A DNA stretch of 64,000 nt. Origin: Bordetella sp. BOR01 (GTDB lineage Bacteria; Pseudomonadota; Gammaproteobacteria; Burkholderiales; Burkholderiaceae_B). The DNA lies in assembly GCF_019218885.1 (NCBI RefSeq), contig NZ_JAHUWT010000006.1, positions 62,001-126,000 of the forward strand. Reading direction: 5' to 3'. Shown here one piece after another: positions 45,520 through 53,918 of the stretch; positions within the stretch are counted from its first letter, which is position 1; each line of letters starts with the position of its first letter. The notes beneath the pieces were generated by a model. It worked only from the letters and a program-made list of their open reading frames with translations, ran no database searches and was not told the DNA's origin. A program made the translations under genes and the position numbers.

Positions 45520-45631
45520 GATGAGGCGATCTCCTTGCCGGCATGGTGGCAGCGCCTGGTGACGCCGGCAAAGGAAAAGATTTCGACGGCGGGTGAAGGA
45601 TTTTCACTCGCCCGCCGGCACGCAGCGTCGA

Positions 45632-45788
45632 GGTGTCTGGCTCCCGAAGGGTGCCTGACCCCATTGTGTGGCAAGACTGTCTCAGTCGTAGGGTGTCAGG
45701 CACCTGCGGAGCCTGACACCTGCGAATATCCTAGGCACTGACATGCTCTATCGCCAGGGGTCTGGCTCCCATCAGGGTGCCTGACCCC
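45632..45788. repeat. Cluster of three REP-like hairpin repeats
   Basis: Three about 30-base imperfect palindromes stand in the MFS-LysR gap (308 bases): 45632-45662, 45691-45720 and 45757-45788. The outer two are direct copies around GTCTGGCTCCC and AGGGTGCCTGACCCC. The middle one (GGTGTCAGGCACC and GAGCCTGACACC arms) is a related unit in the other orientation. Each folds into a stem with T-T mismatches. They look like dispersed REP-type elements; no gene is present in the gap. Confidence 0.75.
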
Positions 45789-45827
45789 GTACGATCGAGA
45801 CAGTCCTGACAACTGCGGATAGCCTGC

Positions 45828-46733
45828 TTAGGCAGCGAAATCGTGGGCTTGCGCAACCAGCCAGTCGCGGAACGCCAGCAATTCGCTGCGCCGCTCGACG
45901 CCTTCGGCGCTGACCAGCCAATATGCCGTTTCGGCCTGCAGCACCGGCAGGTTCAAGGCCACCAGCACGCCGTCCGCCAAGTCGCGATCGACCAGCGGCC
46001 GGCGGCCCAGCACCACGCCCAGGCCGGCCGCCGCGGCCTCGAACGCCAGTTGGATGGTGTCCAGGCGCAAGCCGGCCGCCAGGTCGATATCGTCCGGCAT
46101 GGCGTCGCCCACCTGTTCCCGCCAGGCCTGCCAGTCTTCGCTGGCCAGGGTCACGTGGATCAGGGCGGCGCGCGCCCAATCGACCCGCCCTTGCGCATCG
46201 AGCAAGGTGTCCCGGTACGCCGGCGCGCACACCGGCACCAATTGCTCGCCAAACAATCGCCGCCAAGAGGCCACCGCAACGTGGCTGCGGCCCATGCGTA
46301 TGGCGAAGTCGAAGCCATCGACCGGAAAGCCCACGTGCCGCTGCGAAGTGTCGATGATGATCCGCACATCCGGCCATTGCGCACGAAAACCGTGCAGGCG
46401 CGGCAACAGCCAGCGCGAGGCCAGGGTCGGGGCGCAGCTGATGGCGATGCCGCGCCCGCCCTGCGCGGCGGGCAAGCGCTGCGTGGCCGTGGCGATCAGC
46501 GTCAGGGCTTCGGACACATACAGCAAGTAGTCGGCGCCTTCCGGCGTCAGCGACAGGCCGCGCGGCCCGCGCACGAACAAATCGACACCCAGCGCCTGTT
46601 CCAGCCCGACGATGCCATGGCTGACGGCGCTGGGCGTCACGTTCAGCTCGGCCGCGGCCAGCTTGAAACTGCACAGCCGGCCGGCGGACTCGAAGACGCG
46701 CAGGGAGGATAGCGGAGGCAGGCGGCGCGGCAT
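45828..46733 (-). CDS. LysR-family transcriptional regulator (GcvA-like)
   Basis: The protein has 301 residues. The HTH is SSLRVFESAGRLCSFKLAAAE, with NVTPSAVSHGIVGLEQALG, followed by LFVRGPRGLSLTPEGA. The substrate domain begins with the GcvA-group pattern ISCAPTLASRWLLPRL. It is transcribed away from the SopB-like effector genes, with about 216 bases in between. It may have nothing to do with them, but it is the nearest regulator. Confidence 0.9.
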   Translation of the reverse strand: MPRRLPPLSSLRVFESAGRLCSFKLAAAELNVTPSAVSHGIVGLEQALGVDLFVRGPRGLSLTPEGADYLLYVSEALTLIATATQRLPAAQGGRGIAISCAPTLASRWLLPRLHGFRAQWPDVRIIIDTSQRHVGFPVDGFDFAIRMGRSHVAVASWRRLFGEQLVPVCAPAYRDTLLDAQGRVDWARAALIHVTLASEDWQAWREQVGDAMPDDIDLAAGLRLDTIQLAFEAAAAGLGVVLGRRPLVDRDLADGVLVALNLPVLQAETAYWLVSAEGVERRSELLAFRDWLVAQAHDFAA

Positions 46734-46872
46734 GAATAGTGTCCTTCATAGGCAAAACCGGCGGCGCTGCCCCGGCGATGGCGCCAACTGTAACGGACTG
46801 GAGCCAGCCATGCCTAGCACCACGCGAAGTCCACAGGACGACAACCGAGAACGTATCAATGGGTTTCAGTCC

Positions 46873-46901
46873 GGAACCCAACGCAGCCGTGGTGTCACTG
46901 A
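46873..46901 (+). promoter_or_regulatory. HrpL-box-like promoter of effector gene 1
   Basis: GGAACC, a 16-base spacer and TCACTGA match the hrp box GGAACC-N15/16-CCACnnA with one change in the fixed bases. It ends 49 bases before the ATG of the 978-residue protein. A similar element stands at the same distance before the second effector gene. HrpL-family ECF sigma factors, including BtrS of Bordetella, control type III secretion genes. Confidence 0.6.
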
Positions 46902-46949
46902 ATGGCCAAGCTCGGATAGCCCGCCCCCCGCCGATCAGGAGACTCAGTC

Positions 46950-49886
46950 ATGCCTTTGGAGCTTCATCACTTTCGCACGCTCAGTACTGGCACAGCAAGT
47001 CTGGATCGCGAGATCACGCTGCAGTCAGCAGGTGAACAACAGAAAGTCGCCCACGGGGAAGTTCGCCTGGCCGGCCGCCTGCTGCGCTGGACCGCGGAAC
47101 AACTCGGGGTGACACGGCACGACCGCGAAGAAGTCCAGCAGGCCCGGGGGCTCGTCAAGCAGGCTTTCTTCGATGTTCTGGCGCGGACCGAGGGCCGCAA
47201 GGCGGCAAAAATGGCGCTGCAGGCCGCCGGTCTGCCCAAAGACTGGCGCGCCAACGACCGGCCATTGACCTCTTGCACGATTTCCGAAGTCTTGGACCAC
47301 GCTCAGCAGCGTCGCGCCGCGGCGATCAAGAAAAATGAAGTCACGCTGCAGGCGCAACTACCACCTGCCTCTGACACTGCCCGCCGTGATGAACGATCTG
47401 CCATTCTTGCCGCAGTTCGCGGCCACCCCGACTACGGCTGCAAGCCGATGTCAGGAATCGCCATTCAGCACATTGCCGATCAAGCCCGAGACAGCGCATA
47501 CGCCAAACAAGCAGCGCATTGCGCCGCGCGCTATCCCGGCTTGACTGCTCTGGCGACAGCGCTAAGGCTCGATCCACATGCCCTGACGATCGTCGATCAG
47601 ATCAAGGCAACGCTCAACGGCATCGAGCTCGACAAACCAACCCTCGACGCGTTCGGGTTTCTGGACCGTTCCGCAACGCTCTTGCACGCGACAGCCTGGA
47701 ACCAGACGGACATGGGCCGCCTGGAAGACGATCTGACACAGTGCCGAGAGGAACTGAACGCTGTCCTTGCCAAGCTGGATGATAGATACCTCGATCCGGC
47801 AGTCACGCAAGCGAAAGAACCGCGGCAAGAAAAGAAGAAAGAGGAAGAGAAAGAAAAAGAGGTAGAGACGAAGCCGGACAAAGGAAAGGAACGGCTGTAT
47901 GGCAACTTGCCGGATGCGCAAGATACAACCGAAGTCGTGACGGTCCATTTATCCGGTAGCCAGCACGACGACTTGGACGCCGATAGCGTAGCCGGCGGAA
48001 TACCTACGCCGAGCGGACTGGAGAAGGCCCTGCGGCTGGACATTGAATGCCAGCGAGTATTGATCGAAAGCAAGCTTGCTTATCTTCAGGAATTACGCCT
48101 GAACGACCCCTTGTCGGAACGGGCGGTGGCGCACAGCAACTTGATCTGGGCCCAGGCCGGCATGCAAATCATTGCCGGCATAGAAAAAAAAGCAATCGAC
48201 AAAGGAATCTTGCCACCGGATGAGCAGCTGCGCACGGTGCGCGCGTCGTGGCAGCGAGTTGTCGATGACGCCGCGCGCGCGCACATGGACACAGGATTCC
48301 GCAACCCTTCCGTACCCGCACCGGGCGAAATAAAGCAGTCGGTGCATCCGGCCACACAGGGCAAGAGGCGCATCGTCCAGGAACTGCAGGACATGCTTGT
48401 AAAGGCCGGTGCGGAAAAAGATACGGTCGAGAAATGGACTGGCAAGGCCGAGCTGCACAAGGCGCAGCTCGCTGCCTTGTCGACCTCGGACGCATGGCTG
48501 CCCTTATCGCGGACGATGCTTGTTGTGCGTGACGGTGCGGTCAGTCAGTACACCAGCAAGATCACGCCCGCCCAGCATTGGAACGCGGACTTCCAGGCCA
48601 GGTACACCGAAGATGGAGAGTTGCGGGGCGTACCCTCTGCCGATGCGGGCAATATCGATCATGCGCGCAACCTGAAGGTCAGCGAACTGCGGGATAGCAG
48701 TGGCCGCACACTGGCCACCGTGGTGGGCCATGGCGTACTGGACATGTGGGACATTCATGACCCCTTCGAGCGGGCGCTGGCCGACGCGCGGGGTGCCAAG
48801 GAAGTCATCGATTTGGCCGTGGCGAGCAACCCCCGCTTGCGCCAGCACGCCAGCAATATCGCCATCGAACCCGCGCGCGACGGAAAAGGCGAAGGCGAAA
48901 GTTCTCGTCAACCAGGTCCGAGGACGATGCGAGTAACGCATGTCAGCGTCAACCTGATCTCGCCCGACACGATACGGAATGCCGCTTTTGATACGACGAA
49001 TCTACTTTCCGGGGGCTACATGGCAGTGGCCAGAGAGTTCGCCGAGAAAGACTTCACGCTCAATCAATTCCGGGCCTTCAAAGCCAATTCGGGACCTGCC
49101 AGAACAATACAGATGGTCGACGCCGACGAGCGGATCGTGCAACGCCGCTTCGATATCGACACCATCACATTTTCGTTCGGCATCAATGGCTGGGCTACCT
49201 CGGGCAACCAGTCCCGCGCGGCAGGCGTATGGAGCAACGTGCACGAGCACAACACCGAAAACATGATCAAGCTGGTGGGAGACCTGGGCGCTGGCAAGGA
49301 TGGCGCCGCCGGCGCACGTCCTGGCGGGTTTATCGGGCAAGTCTACGACAGGGTCAAGGCAGGCATCGACAATGCTGCCACCCCAGAAAGCAGGCAACGC
49401 CTGATGAGCCTGAACAGGCAACTTCAGGTACAGACCGACGTAGTGCGCCACGTGTTCACTACCGAAGCCTTTGCGAAGGGTGGCGACGATCCCGCCAAGA
49501 TGGGCCGCGAGATCCTGGCCCTGCAGGTGCTGGCCGAGCGCAGCCTGTCTGCCCTGCAGGAACTGGAACTGGGTGGCGAAGACATGGCGGCCACCCTGTC
49601 CAAAGGCTGCAAAAGCGACAAGGACCGGGGCGGCGTCACCGACGTGGAGCTGAAATCCAAGTTGATCCTGCAGGACATGGGTGGCGACATGGAACCCGAT
49701 ACACGCCTGGTGGGCGACGACCAGGAACTGTATTACACGGTCAGCGCCAGTTCCGGCCAGTTGGAAAACCAGCGCTGGAACACCGGCCTGGGCGGCAGCA
49801 AAGAAGCCGGCAAGCTGAAAGAACGCATTCCCCAACTGCAAGTCCGGCGATACCTGGCCGGCCTGGGCAAGTTCGCCGAAGCCTGA
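46950..49886 (+). CDS. SopB/IpgD-like inositol phosphate phosphatase, putative T3SS effector 1
   Basis: The protein has 978 residues and no signal peptide, consistent with type III secretion. The C-terminal about 500 residues match the SopB/IpgD family in order: DHARNLKVSEL near 570, VVGHGVLDMW near 590, GAKEVIDLAVASNPRL near 615, SFGINGWATSG near 741 and NVHEHNTENMIKLVGDLG. The P-loop CKSDKDR follows (Cys887, Arg893), and then RWNTGLGG near the end. SopB is about 561 residues, so the N-terminal half is an extra region, including a Lys/Glu-rich stretch (about 288-317) with coiled-coil character. Family members dephosphorylate host PtdIns(4,5)P2 and other inositol phosphates. The substrate here is inference. 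Confidence 0.82.
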   Translation: MPLELHHFRTLSTGTASLDREITLQSAGEQQKVAHGEVRLAGRLLRWTAEQLGVTRHDREEVQQARGLVKQAFFDVLARTEGRKAAKMALQAAGLPKDWRANDRPLTSCTISEVLDHAQQRRAAAIKKNEVTLQAQLPPASDTARRDERSAILAAVRGHPDYGCKPMSGIAIQHIADQARDSAYAKQAAHCAARYPGLTALATALRLDPHALTIVDQIKATLNGIELDKPTLDAFGFLDRSATLLHATAWNQTDMGRLEDDLTQCREELNAVLAKLDDRYLDPAVTQAKEPRQEKKKEEEKEKEVETKPDKGKERLYGNLPDAQDTTEVVTVHLSGSQHDDLDADSVAGGIPTPSGLEKALRLDIECQRVLIESKLAYLQELRLNDPLSERAVAHSNLIWAQAGMQIIAGIEKKAIDKGILPPDEQLRTVRASWQRVVDDAARAHMDTGFRNPSVPAPGEIKQSVHPATQGKRRIVQELQDMLVKAGAEKDTVEKWTGKAELHKAQLAALSTSDAWLPLSRTMLVVRDGAVSQYTSKITPAQHWNADFQARYTEDGELRGVPSADAGNIDHARNLKVSELRDSSGRTLATVVGHGVLDMWDIHDPFERALADARGAKEVIDLAVASNPRLRQHASNIAIEPARDGKGEGESSRQPGPRTMRVTHVSVNLISPDTIRNAAFDTTNLLSGGYMAVAREFAEKDFTLNQFRAFKANSGPARTIQMVDADERIVQRRFDIDTITFSFGINGWATSGNQSRAAGVWSNVHEHNTENMIKLVGDLGAGKDGAAGARPGGFIGQVYDRVKAGIDNAATPESRQRLMSLNRQLQVQTDVVRHVFTTEAFAKGGDDPAKMGREILALQVLAERSLSALQELELGGEDMAATLSKGCKSDKDRGGVTDVELKSKLILQDMGGDMEPDTRLVGDDQELYYTVSASSGQLENQRWNTGLGGSKEAGKLKERIPQLQVRRYLAGLGKFAEA

Positions 49887-49903
49887 TCCCCCGCCCCCAC
49901 CTT

Positions 49904-49931
49904 GGAACCAACCCGCCGCAGCCGTTACTCA
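49904..49931 (+). promoter_or_regulatory. HrpL-box-like promoter of effector gene 2
   Basis: GGAACC, a 15-base spacer and TTACTCA, two changes from the CCACnnA half. It ends 50 bases before the ATG at 49981, almost the same as in front of effector gene 1 (49 bases). The two spacers also share the string GCAGCCGT. The repeated geometry is the main support. Confidence 0.5.
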
Positions 49932-49980
49932 GGAATCAAGTGTGGGCAACCAGCGCCCACCGCCCACGGAGATTTCCGCC

Positions 49981-52767
49981 ATGCCCCTCGAATTGCATGA
50001 TTTCCGGCCTCTCGGTACCGACAAAGGCACCAACTACGAGATCAATTTGCAGCAGAACGGCCAGGGGCAACAAACCGTTGCCCATGGCGAATCGCGCCTA
50101 TCGGGGCGATTACATCACTGGAAGATGGGCGAAGATCTCGACCGGCAGCAGTTGATAGCCGACCGCCGGCCCGCCAAGATGGCATTTGTCAATGCCCTGG
50201 CCCAGGCAGAAGGCCCGGGCGCGGTGCGCGCCCTGCGGGCGGCTGGCCTGGACGACGGTTGGATAGACTCCGACAGGCCGCTGAGCTCCCGGGTGATCAC
50301 CAAAGTACTGGATAAGGCGCAAGAATTCCGGGCCGCCGCCGTCAGGCAGAATGAATCGGCGATGCAGGCTTTGCTGCCGCCGGCCTACGACCTGGCCAGC
50401 CGCGACGAGAGATCCGCCATCATCGCTGCCGTGCGCGGCCATTCGGAATACGGTTCCCAAACCATGTCGGCCAACACCCTGCAGGGTATCGTCCAGACTG
50501 CCCAGGACCAGGTACGCGCCAAAGCAGAAGCGCAGTGCGCCCAGCGTTTTCCGGGCCTGAGCGCGCTGGCGGCGCTGCAGAATCCGCAAGCACCGCGGCA
50601 TGCCCTGACGCTGGTCAGCCAGATGCGTGCCCGGATGCCGGATGCGATTCCCCACGACAGCAGCGTGCGCGTGGGTACCCGGCAACTGAACCGGGCCACC
50701 GAGCTGCTGGGCCGCGCCGCATGGGACCAGACGTCCATGGCTCAGCTGGACACGGCACTGGCGGATCTCCACCTTCAAATGGATATCACCCAGTTGGCGA
50801 TGCTGTTCGAGAAAACCGATCTGCAGGCCCAGAAAGACAAAGCCGCCACCGACCTGGCAGATGCCCGGGTCACGCTGCGGGCACGCATCGAGCAAAGGTC
50901 CAGCGCGGGGTTGATTGCCGATGCCCAGGGCTCGGTCGATAAGCTCGCCGCGCATGTCACGCGCCTGGATAGCCAGCTCGACCTGCTTGGCGCCCTGGAG
51001 CAAGATCTTCCCCACCAACAGGAACTGATCGAAAGCAAGCGGACCTATCTGCAAGAGCTGCGTAGCAACGACCCGCTGTCGCAACGAGCTGTCGCGCATG
51101 GCACCCTGATCTACGCCCAAGCCGGCGACCATGTCATCGAGAAGCTGGCACAAGGGCTTGCCGACGGCAGCATTACCCAGTCTGGCCAGCAACCCAATAT
51201 CGCCGCATTGCAGACCGCATGGCAGGATGTCGTTGCCCAGTTGGCCTGGGATTATGTCCAGAGCGACAACCAGAACCAATCGGTGCCCGCGCCCACTGCC
51301 GAGAACAAGAGCACCCATCCAGTCAAGATAGGACAGCAGGCCGTTCTTGTCGCCTTGAGGCATGAGTTGAAGACAGCGCATGTATCGGACGCTATCATCA
51401 AGGCGCTGACCCAGGACAAACCGATGCGCGAAGCACAACGCATGGCACTGTCCACCTCAGACCTCTGGCAGCCTGTCGATCGCAAGATGCTGATCATGCG
51501 CGATGGCGCCGCTACCGAATACACCAGCAAGATTACCCCCGCCCAGCATTGGAATGCCGACTTCAAGGCAAGGTATACCCATGGCGGCCAACTGCGGGGC
51601 GTGACCGCCGCCGACGCGGGCAATGCCGATCACGCGCGCAACCTGAAGGTCAGCGAACTGATGCAAGGCAACACCCGCCTGGCCACTGTGGTGGGACACG
51701 GCGTGCTGGACATGTGGAAAATCAAAGACCCCGCCCAGCGCGCGCAGGCCAACACCAATGGCGCCAAGGAAGTCCTGGAACTGGCTGCCGCCAGCAATCC
51801 ACGCCTGCAAATCCACTTGAACGCCGGTAACGCCATGACGATGACGCATGTCAGCGTCAACCTGATTTCGCCCGATACCCTGCGCAGTACCTGGTTGGTC
51901 GCCAAGGCCAAGCCTGACTATGCCGAGAACGACTACACGCAGGCCCAGTTCCGCGCATTCGAGGCACATTCGGGGCCTCGTACCCTGCAAGTCTACAACC
52001 CTGGCACCCAGGCGACTGCCGCTGCCAACGTGACGATCGACCCCATTACTTTCTCGTTCGGCATCAACTCGCTGGCTACTTCGTCCACTTCGACGGCAAT
52101 GCTGGGTGTATGGCGCAACGTGCACGCTCACAATACCGACAATATGATCAAGCTGGTGGGCGACCTGGGCTCGGGCAATCACGGCGCGGTGGGCGCCCGG
52201 CCCGGCGGCTTCATTGGCCAGGTCTACGACCAATTGGAAACCGGCAAGGGCCGGGCCGCCGCACCGGCCGACGCACAGAAGCTGGACGGCTTGCAGAAGC
52301 AACTGCAAGTGCAGACAGACCTGGTCCGCCAGATGTTCACCAACAAAGCCTACGAGTCGGGCAATGGCGACACGGCCAAGATGGGCCGCGAGATCCTGGC
52401 CTTGCAGGCCCTGGCCGAACAAAGCCTGTCCACCCTGGAAGGCCTGCAACTGGGCGGCAACGACATGGCCGCCACCATGTCCAAGGGCTGCAAGAGCGAC
52501 AAGGACCGCGGCGGCGTCACCGATGTGGAACTGAAATCCAAGCTGATCCTGCAGGACATGGGTGGCGACATGGCGCCCGACGCTCGCCTGGTGGGCGACG
52601 ACCAGGAGCTTTACTACACCGTCAGCGCCGGCTCCGGCCAGCTGGAGAACCAGCGCTGGAACACCGGCCTGGGCGGCAGCAAAGAGGCCGGCCACTTGCT
52701 GGACCGCATTCCCAGCCTGCAAGTACGGCAGTTCCTCGCGGGCCTGGGCGCCTTCGCCAAAGCCTGA
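49981..52767 (+). CDS. SopB/IpgD-like inositol phosphate phosphatase, putative T3SS effector 2
   Basis: The protein has 928 residues and is a paralogue of its upstream neighbour. The first residues (MPLELHDFRPL versus MPLELHHFRTL) and the C-terminal half are very similar, while the region from about 230 to 350 has diverged into a different coiled coil. Family marks are DHARNLKVSEL near 553, VVGHGVLDMW, SFGINSLATSS near 691, NVHAHNTDNMIKLVGDLG, the P-loop CKSDKDR (Cys837, Arg843) and RWNTGLGG. The ATG at 49981 matches the start of paralogue 1. It is followed 38 bases later by the chaperone gene, with which it probably shares a transcript. Confidence 0.82.
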   Translation: MPLELHDFRPLGTDKGTNYEINLQQNGQGQQTVAHGESRLSGRLHHWKMGEDLDRQQLIADRRPAKMAFVNALAQAEGPGAVRALRAAGLDDGWIDSDRPLSSRVITKVLDKAQEFRAAAVRQNESAMQALLPPAYDLASRDERSAIIAAVRGHSEYGSQTMSANTLQGIVQTAQDQVRAKAEAQCAQRFPGLSALAALQNPQAPRHALTLVSQMRARMPDAIPHDSSVRVGTRQLNRATELLGRAAWDQTSMAQLDTALADLHLQMDITQLAMLFEKTDLQAQKDKAATDLADARVTLRARIEQRSSAGLIADAQGSVDKLAAHVTRLDSQLDLLGALEQDLPHQQELIESKRTYLQELRSNDPLSQRAVAHGTLIYAQAGDHVIEKLAQGLADGSITQSGQQPNIAALQTAWQDVVAQLAWDYVQSDNQNQSVPAPTAENKSTHPVKIGQQAVLVALRHELKTAHVSDAIIKALTQDKPMREAQRMALSTSDLWQPVDRKMLIMRDGAATEYTSKITPAQHWNADFKARYTHGGQLRGVTAADAGNADHARNLKVSELMQGNTRLATVVGHGVLDMWKIKDPAQRAQANTNGAKEVLELAAASNPRLQIHLNAGNAMTMTHVSVNLISPDTLRSTWLVAKAKPDYAENDYTQAQFRAFEAHSGPRTLQVYNPGTQATAAANVTIDPITFSFGINSLATSSTSTAMLGVWRNVHAHNTDNMIKLVGDLGSGNHGAVGARPGGFIGQVYDQLETGKGRAAAPADAQKLDGLQKQLQVQTDLVRQMFTNKAYESGNGDTAKMGREILALQALAEQSLSTLEGLQLGGNDMAATMSKGCKSDKDRGGVTDVELKSKLILQDMGGDMAPDARLVGDDQELYYTVSAGSGQLENQRWNTGLGGSKEAGHLLDRIPSLQVRQFLAGLGAFAKA

Positions 52768-52805
52768 TCCACGAATCCGCACCTCTTACGAACCAGGAGC
52801 ACCCG

Positions 52806-53288
52806 ATGTCCCTTACCCACTTCCAGGCCCTCGTACAGCAACTGGGTGCCCGCCTGGGCGCCCCCGACATGCATACCGACGATAGCGGCTACCTGGCGCT
52901 GACCATCGATAGCGTCGAAGCCCATTTCCAGTACGAGCCCGATGACGGCATCGTGGTGCTGTTCACCCGCCTGCAAGAAGTCGAGATCGAGCGCGCCGCA
53001 GAGATCTACGGCCTGCTGCTGGCCGCCAATCTGTTCTGGCAAGGCACGAACGGCGCCACCTTCAGCATCGACTTCGACACCGGCAAGGTCTTCCTGGCCG
53101 ACCGCCGCAGGGCAGAAGGCCTGTCCGAACAAGAACTGGAAGACTGGCTGGAAGGCTTCGTGAACATTGCCATCCACTGGCAGCAGCGCCTGGAAACCGC
53201 CAATGCGGGTGGAGCGTTGTTCCCGGATGAGTCCCCTGCGGCCAATGGTGCGGCGGACCACGACGGCTTTCCGGGCGTGCGGGTGTAG
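52806..53288 (+). CDS. CesT-family type III secretion chaperone
   Basis: The protein has 160 residues, acidic. It has the CesT/SycE pattern: an N-terminal helix (LTHFQALVQQLGARLG), a beta sheet with GYLALTIDSVEAHFQYEPDD, VVLFTRLQEV, and a hydrophobic helix (IYGLLLAANLFWQGTNGATF). An acidic C-terminal helix follows (SEQELEDWLEGFVNIAIHWQQ). Enterobacterial SopB and IpgD have the related chaperones SigE and IpgE beside them, so the pairing supports the effector call. A single chaperone for two effectors suggests that both N termini bind it. An AGGAG ribosome site precedes the ATG. Confidence 0.88.
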   Translation: MSLTHFQALVQQLGARLGAPDMHTDDSGYLALTIDSVEAHFQYEPDDGIVVLFTRLQEVEIERAAEIYGLLLAANLFWQGTNGATFSIDFDTGKVFLADRRRAEGLSEQELEDWLEGFVNIAIHWQQRLETANAGGALFPDESPAANGAADHDGFPGVRV

Positions 53289-53469
53289 CCGCTGGCGCGC
53301 CAGGCAGGCGGGCTGTGCATCGCCAGCGAAATACAGACCGGCTTTTGCCGCACCGGGCCGCACACCTGGGGCTTCCACCCGCATCGACTTGACCGGCGAC
53401 GTGCACGGCCACGGCCTGGTGCAAGACTCCGAACGGGCGCTCCCGCACCGAAAAATTAACGCGGCCTTT

Positions 53470-53490
53470 ACGCGGGAACCCCGTTTTTTT
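53470..53490 (+). terminator. Terminator of the effector-chaperone unit
   Basis: An imperfect stem ACGCGGG / CCCCGT is followed by seven T (53484-53490). It lies 182 bases after the chaperone stop. The rest of the 309-base gap up to 53598 shows no gene. Confidence 0.6.
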
Positions 53491-53597
53491 ACAAGGCTTA
53501 TATTCCCCCATTCCTATACTGACCCGGTGTCCAACCAACCGGGATCGAGCCGCGTGCGCCGACATGAATGGCGCAACCGGGCCGCCCTTGTCCACAG

Positions 53598-53918
53598 ATG
53601 CTGCCGCGACCTGCGCTTTCCGAAGACCACCGCATTCGATCTCTGCCGCAAGGCGAATCCGTACCGCTGAGTGTTTCCCTGATCTTGCGCGTCGACCCGC
53701 GCAACGCCTTCCAGGCGCGCCGCCAATTGCATTCATGCATGGCGCCGGCCCCACGAATCGACGTCGTGGCAGACCCCAACGGCCATGGCCAGACCACTTT
53801 CATCATCAAGCTGGCGTATCGCGACGTCGATGCCCTGATGCATTACGTCATGACACACCTGCCGACAGCTGAATTCGGCGCCCTGGGCACCCGCCTGGCC
53901 ACCGGAGCGGCACGATGA
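53598..53918 (+). CDS. Hypothetical protein coupled to the DapA-like gene
   Basis: The protein has 106 residues. It has beta-alpha character in the central part (PLSVSLILRVDPRNAFQARR, then TFIIKLAYRDVDALMHYVM), loosely like a ferredoxin-like or ACT fold. I do not recognise a family. The ATG at 53598 is chosen as the first start that keeps this core; the frame is open a little further. Its stop overlaps the next gene by four bases (ATGA), so the pair is translationally coupled and probably works in the same process. Confidence 0.55.
   Translation: MLPRPALSEDHRIRSLPQGESVPLSVSLILRVDPRNAFQARRQLHSCMAPAPRIDVVADPNGHGQTTFIIKLAYRDVDALMHYVMTHLPTAEFGALGTRLATGAAR

Noticed and set aside
46950-52767. The tandem effectors as a duplicated adhesin or phage tail protein
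   Set aside because: No signal peptide or repeat domain is seen, and the ordered SopB-type motifs with a CX5R loop plus a CesT neighbour fit only the T3SS phosphatase family.
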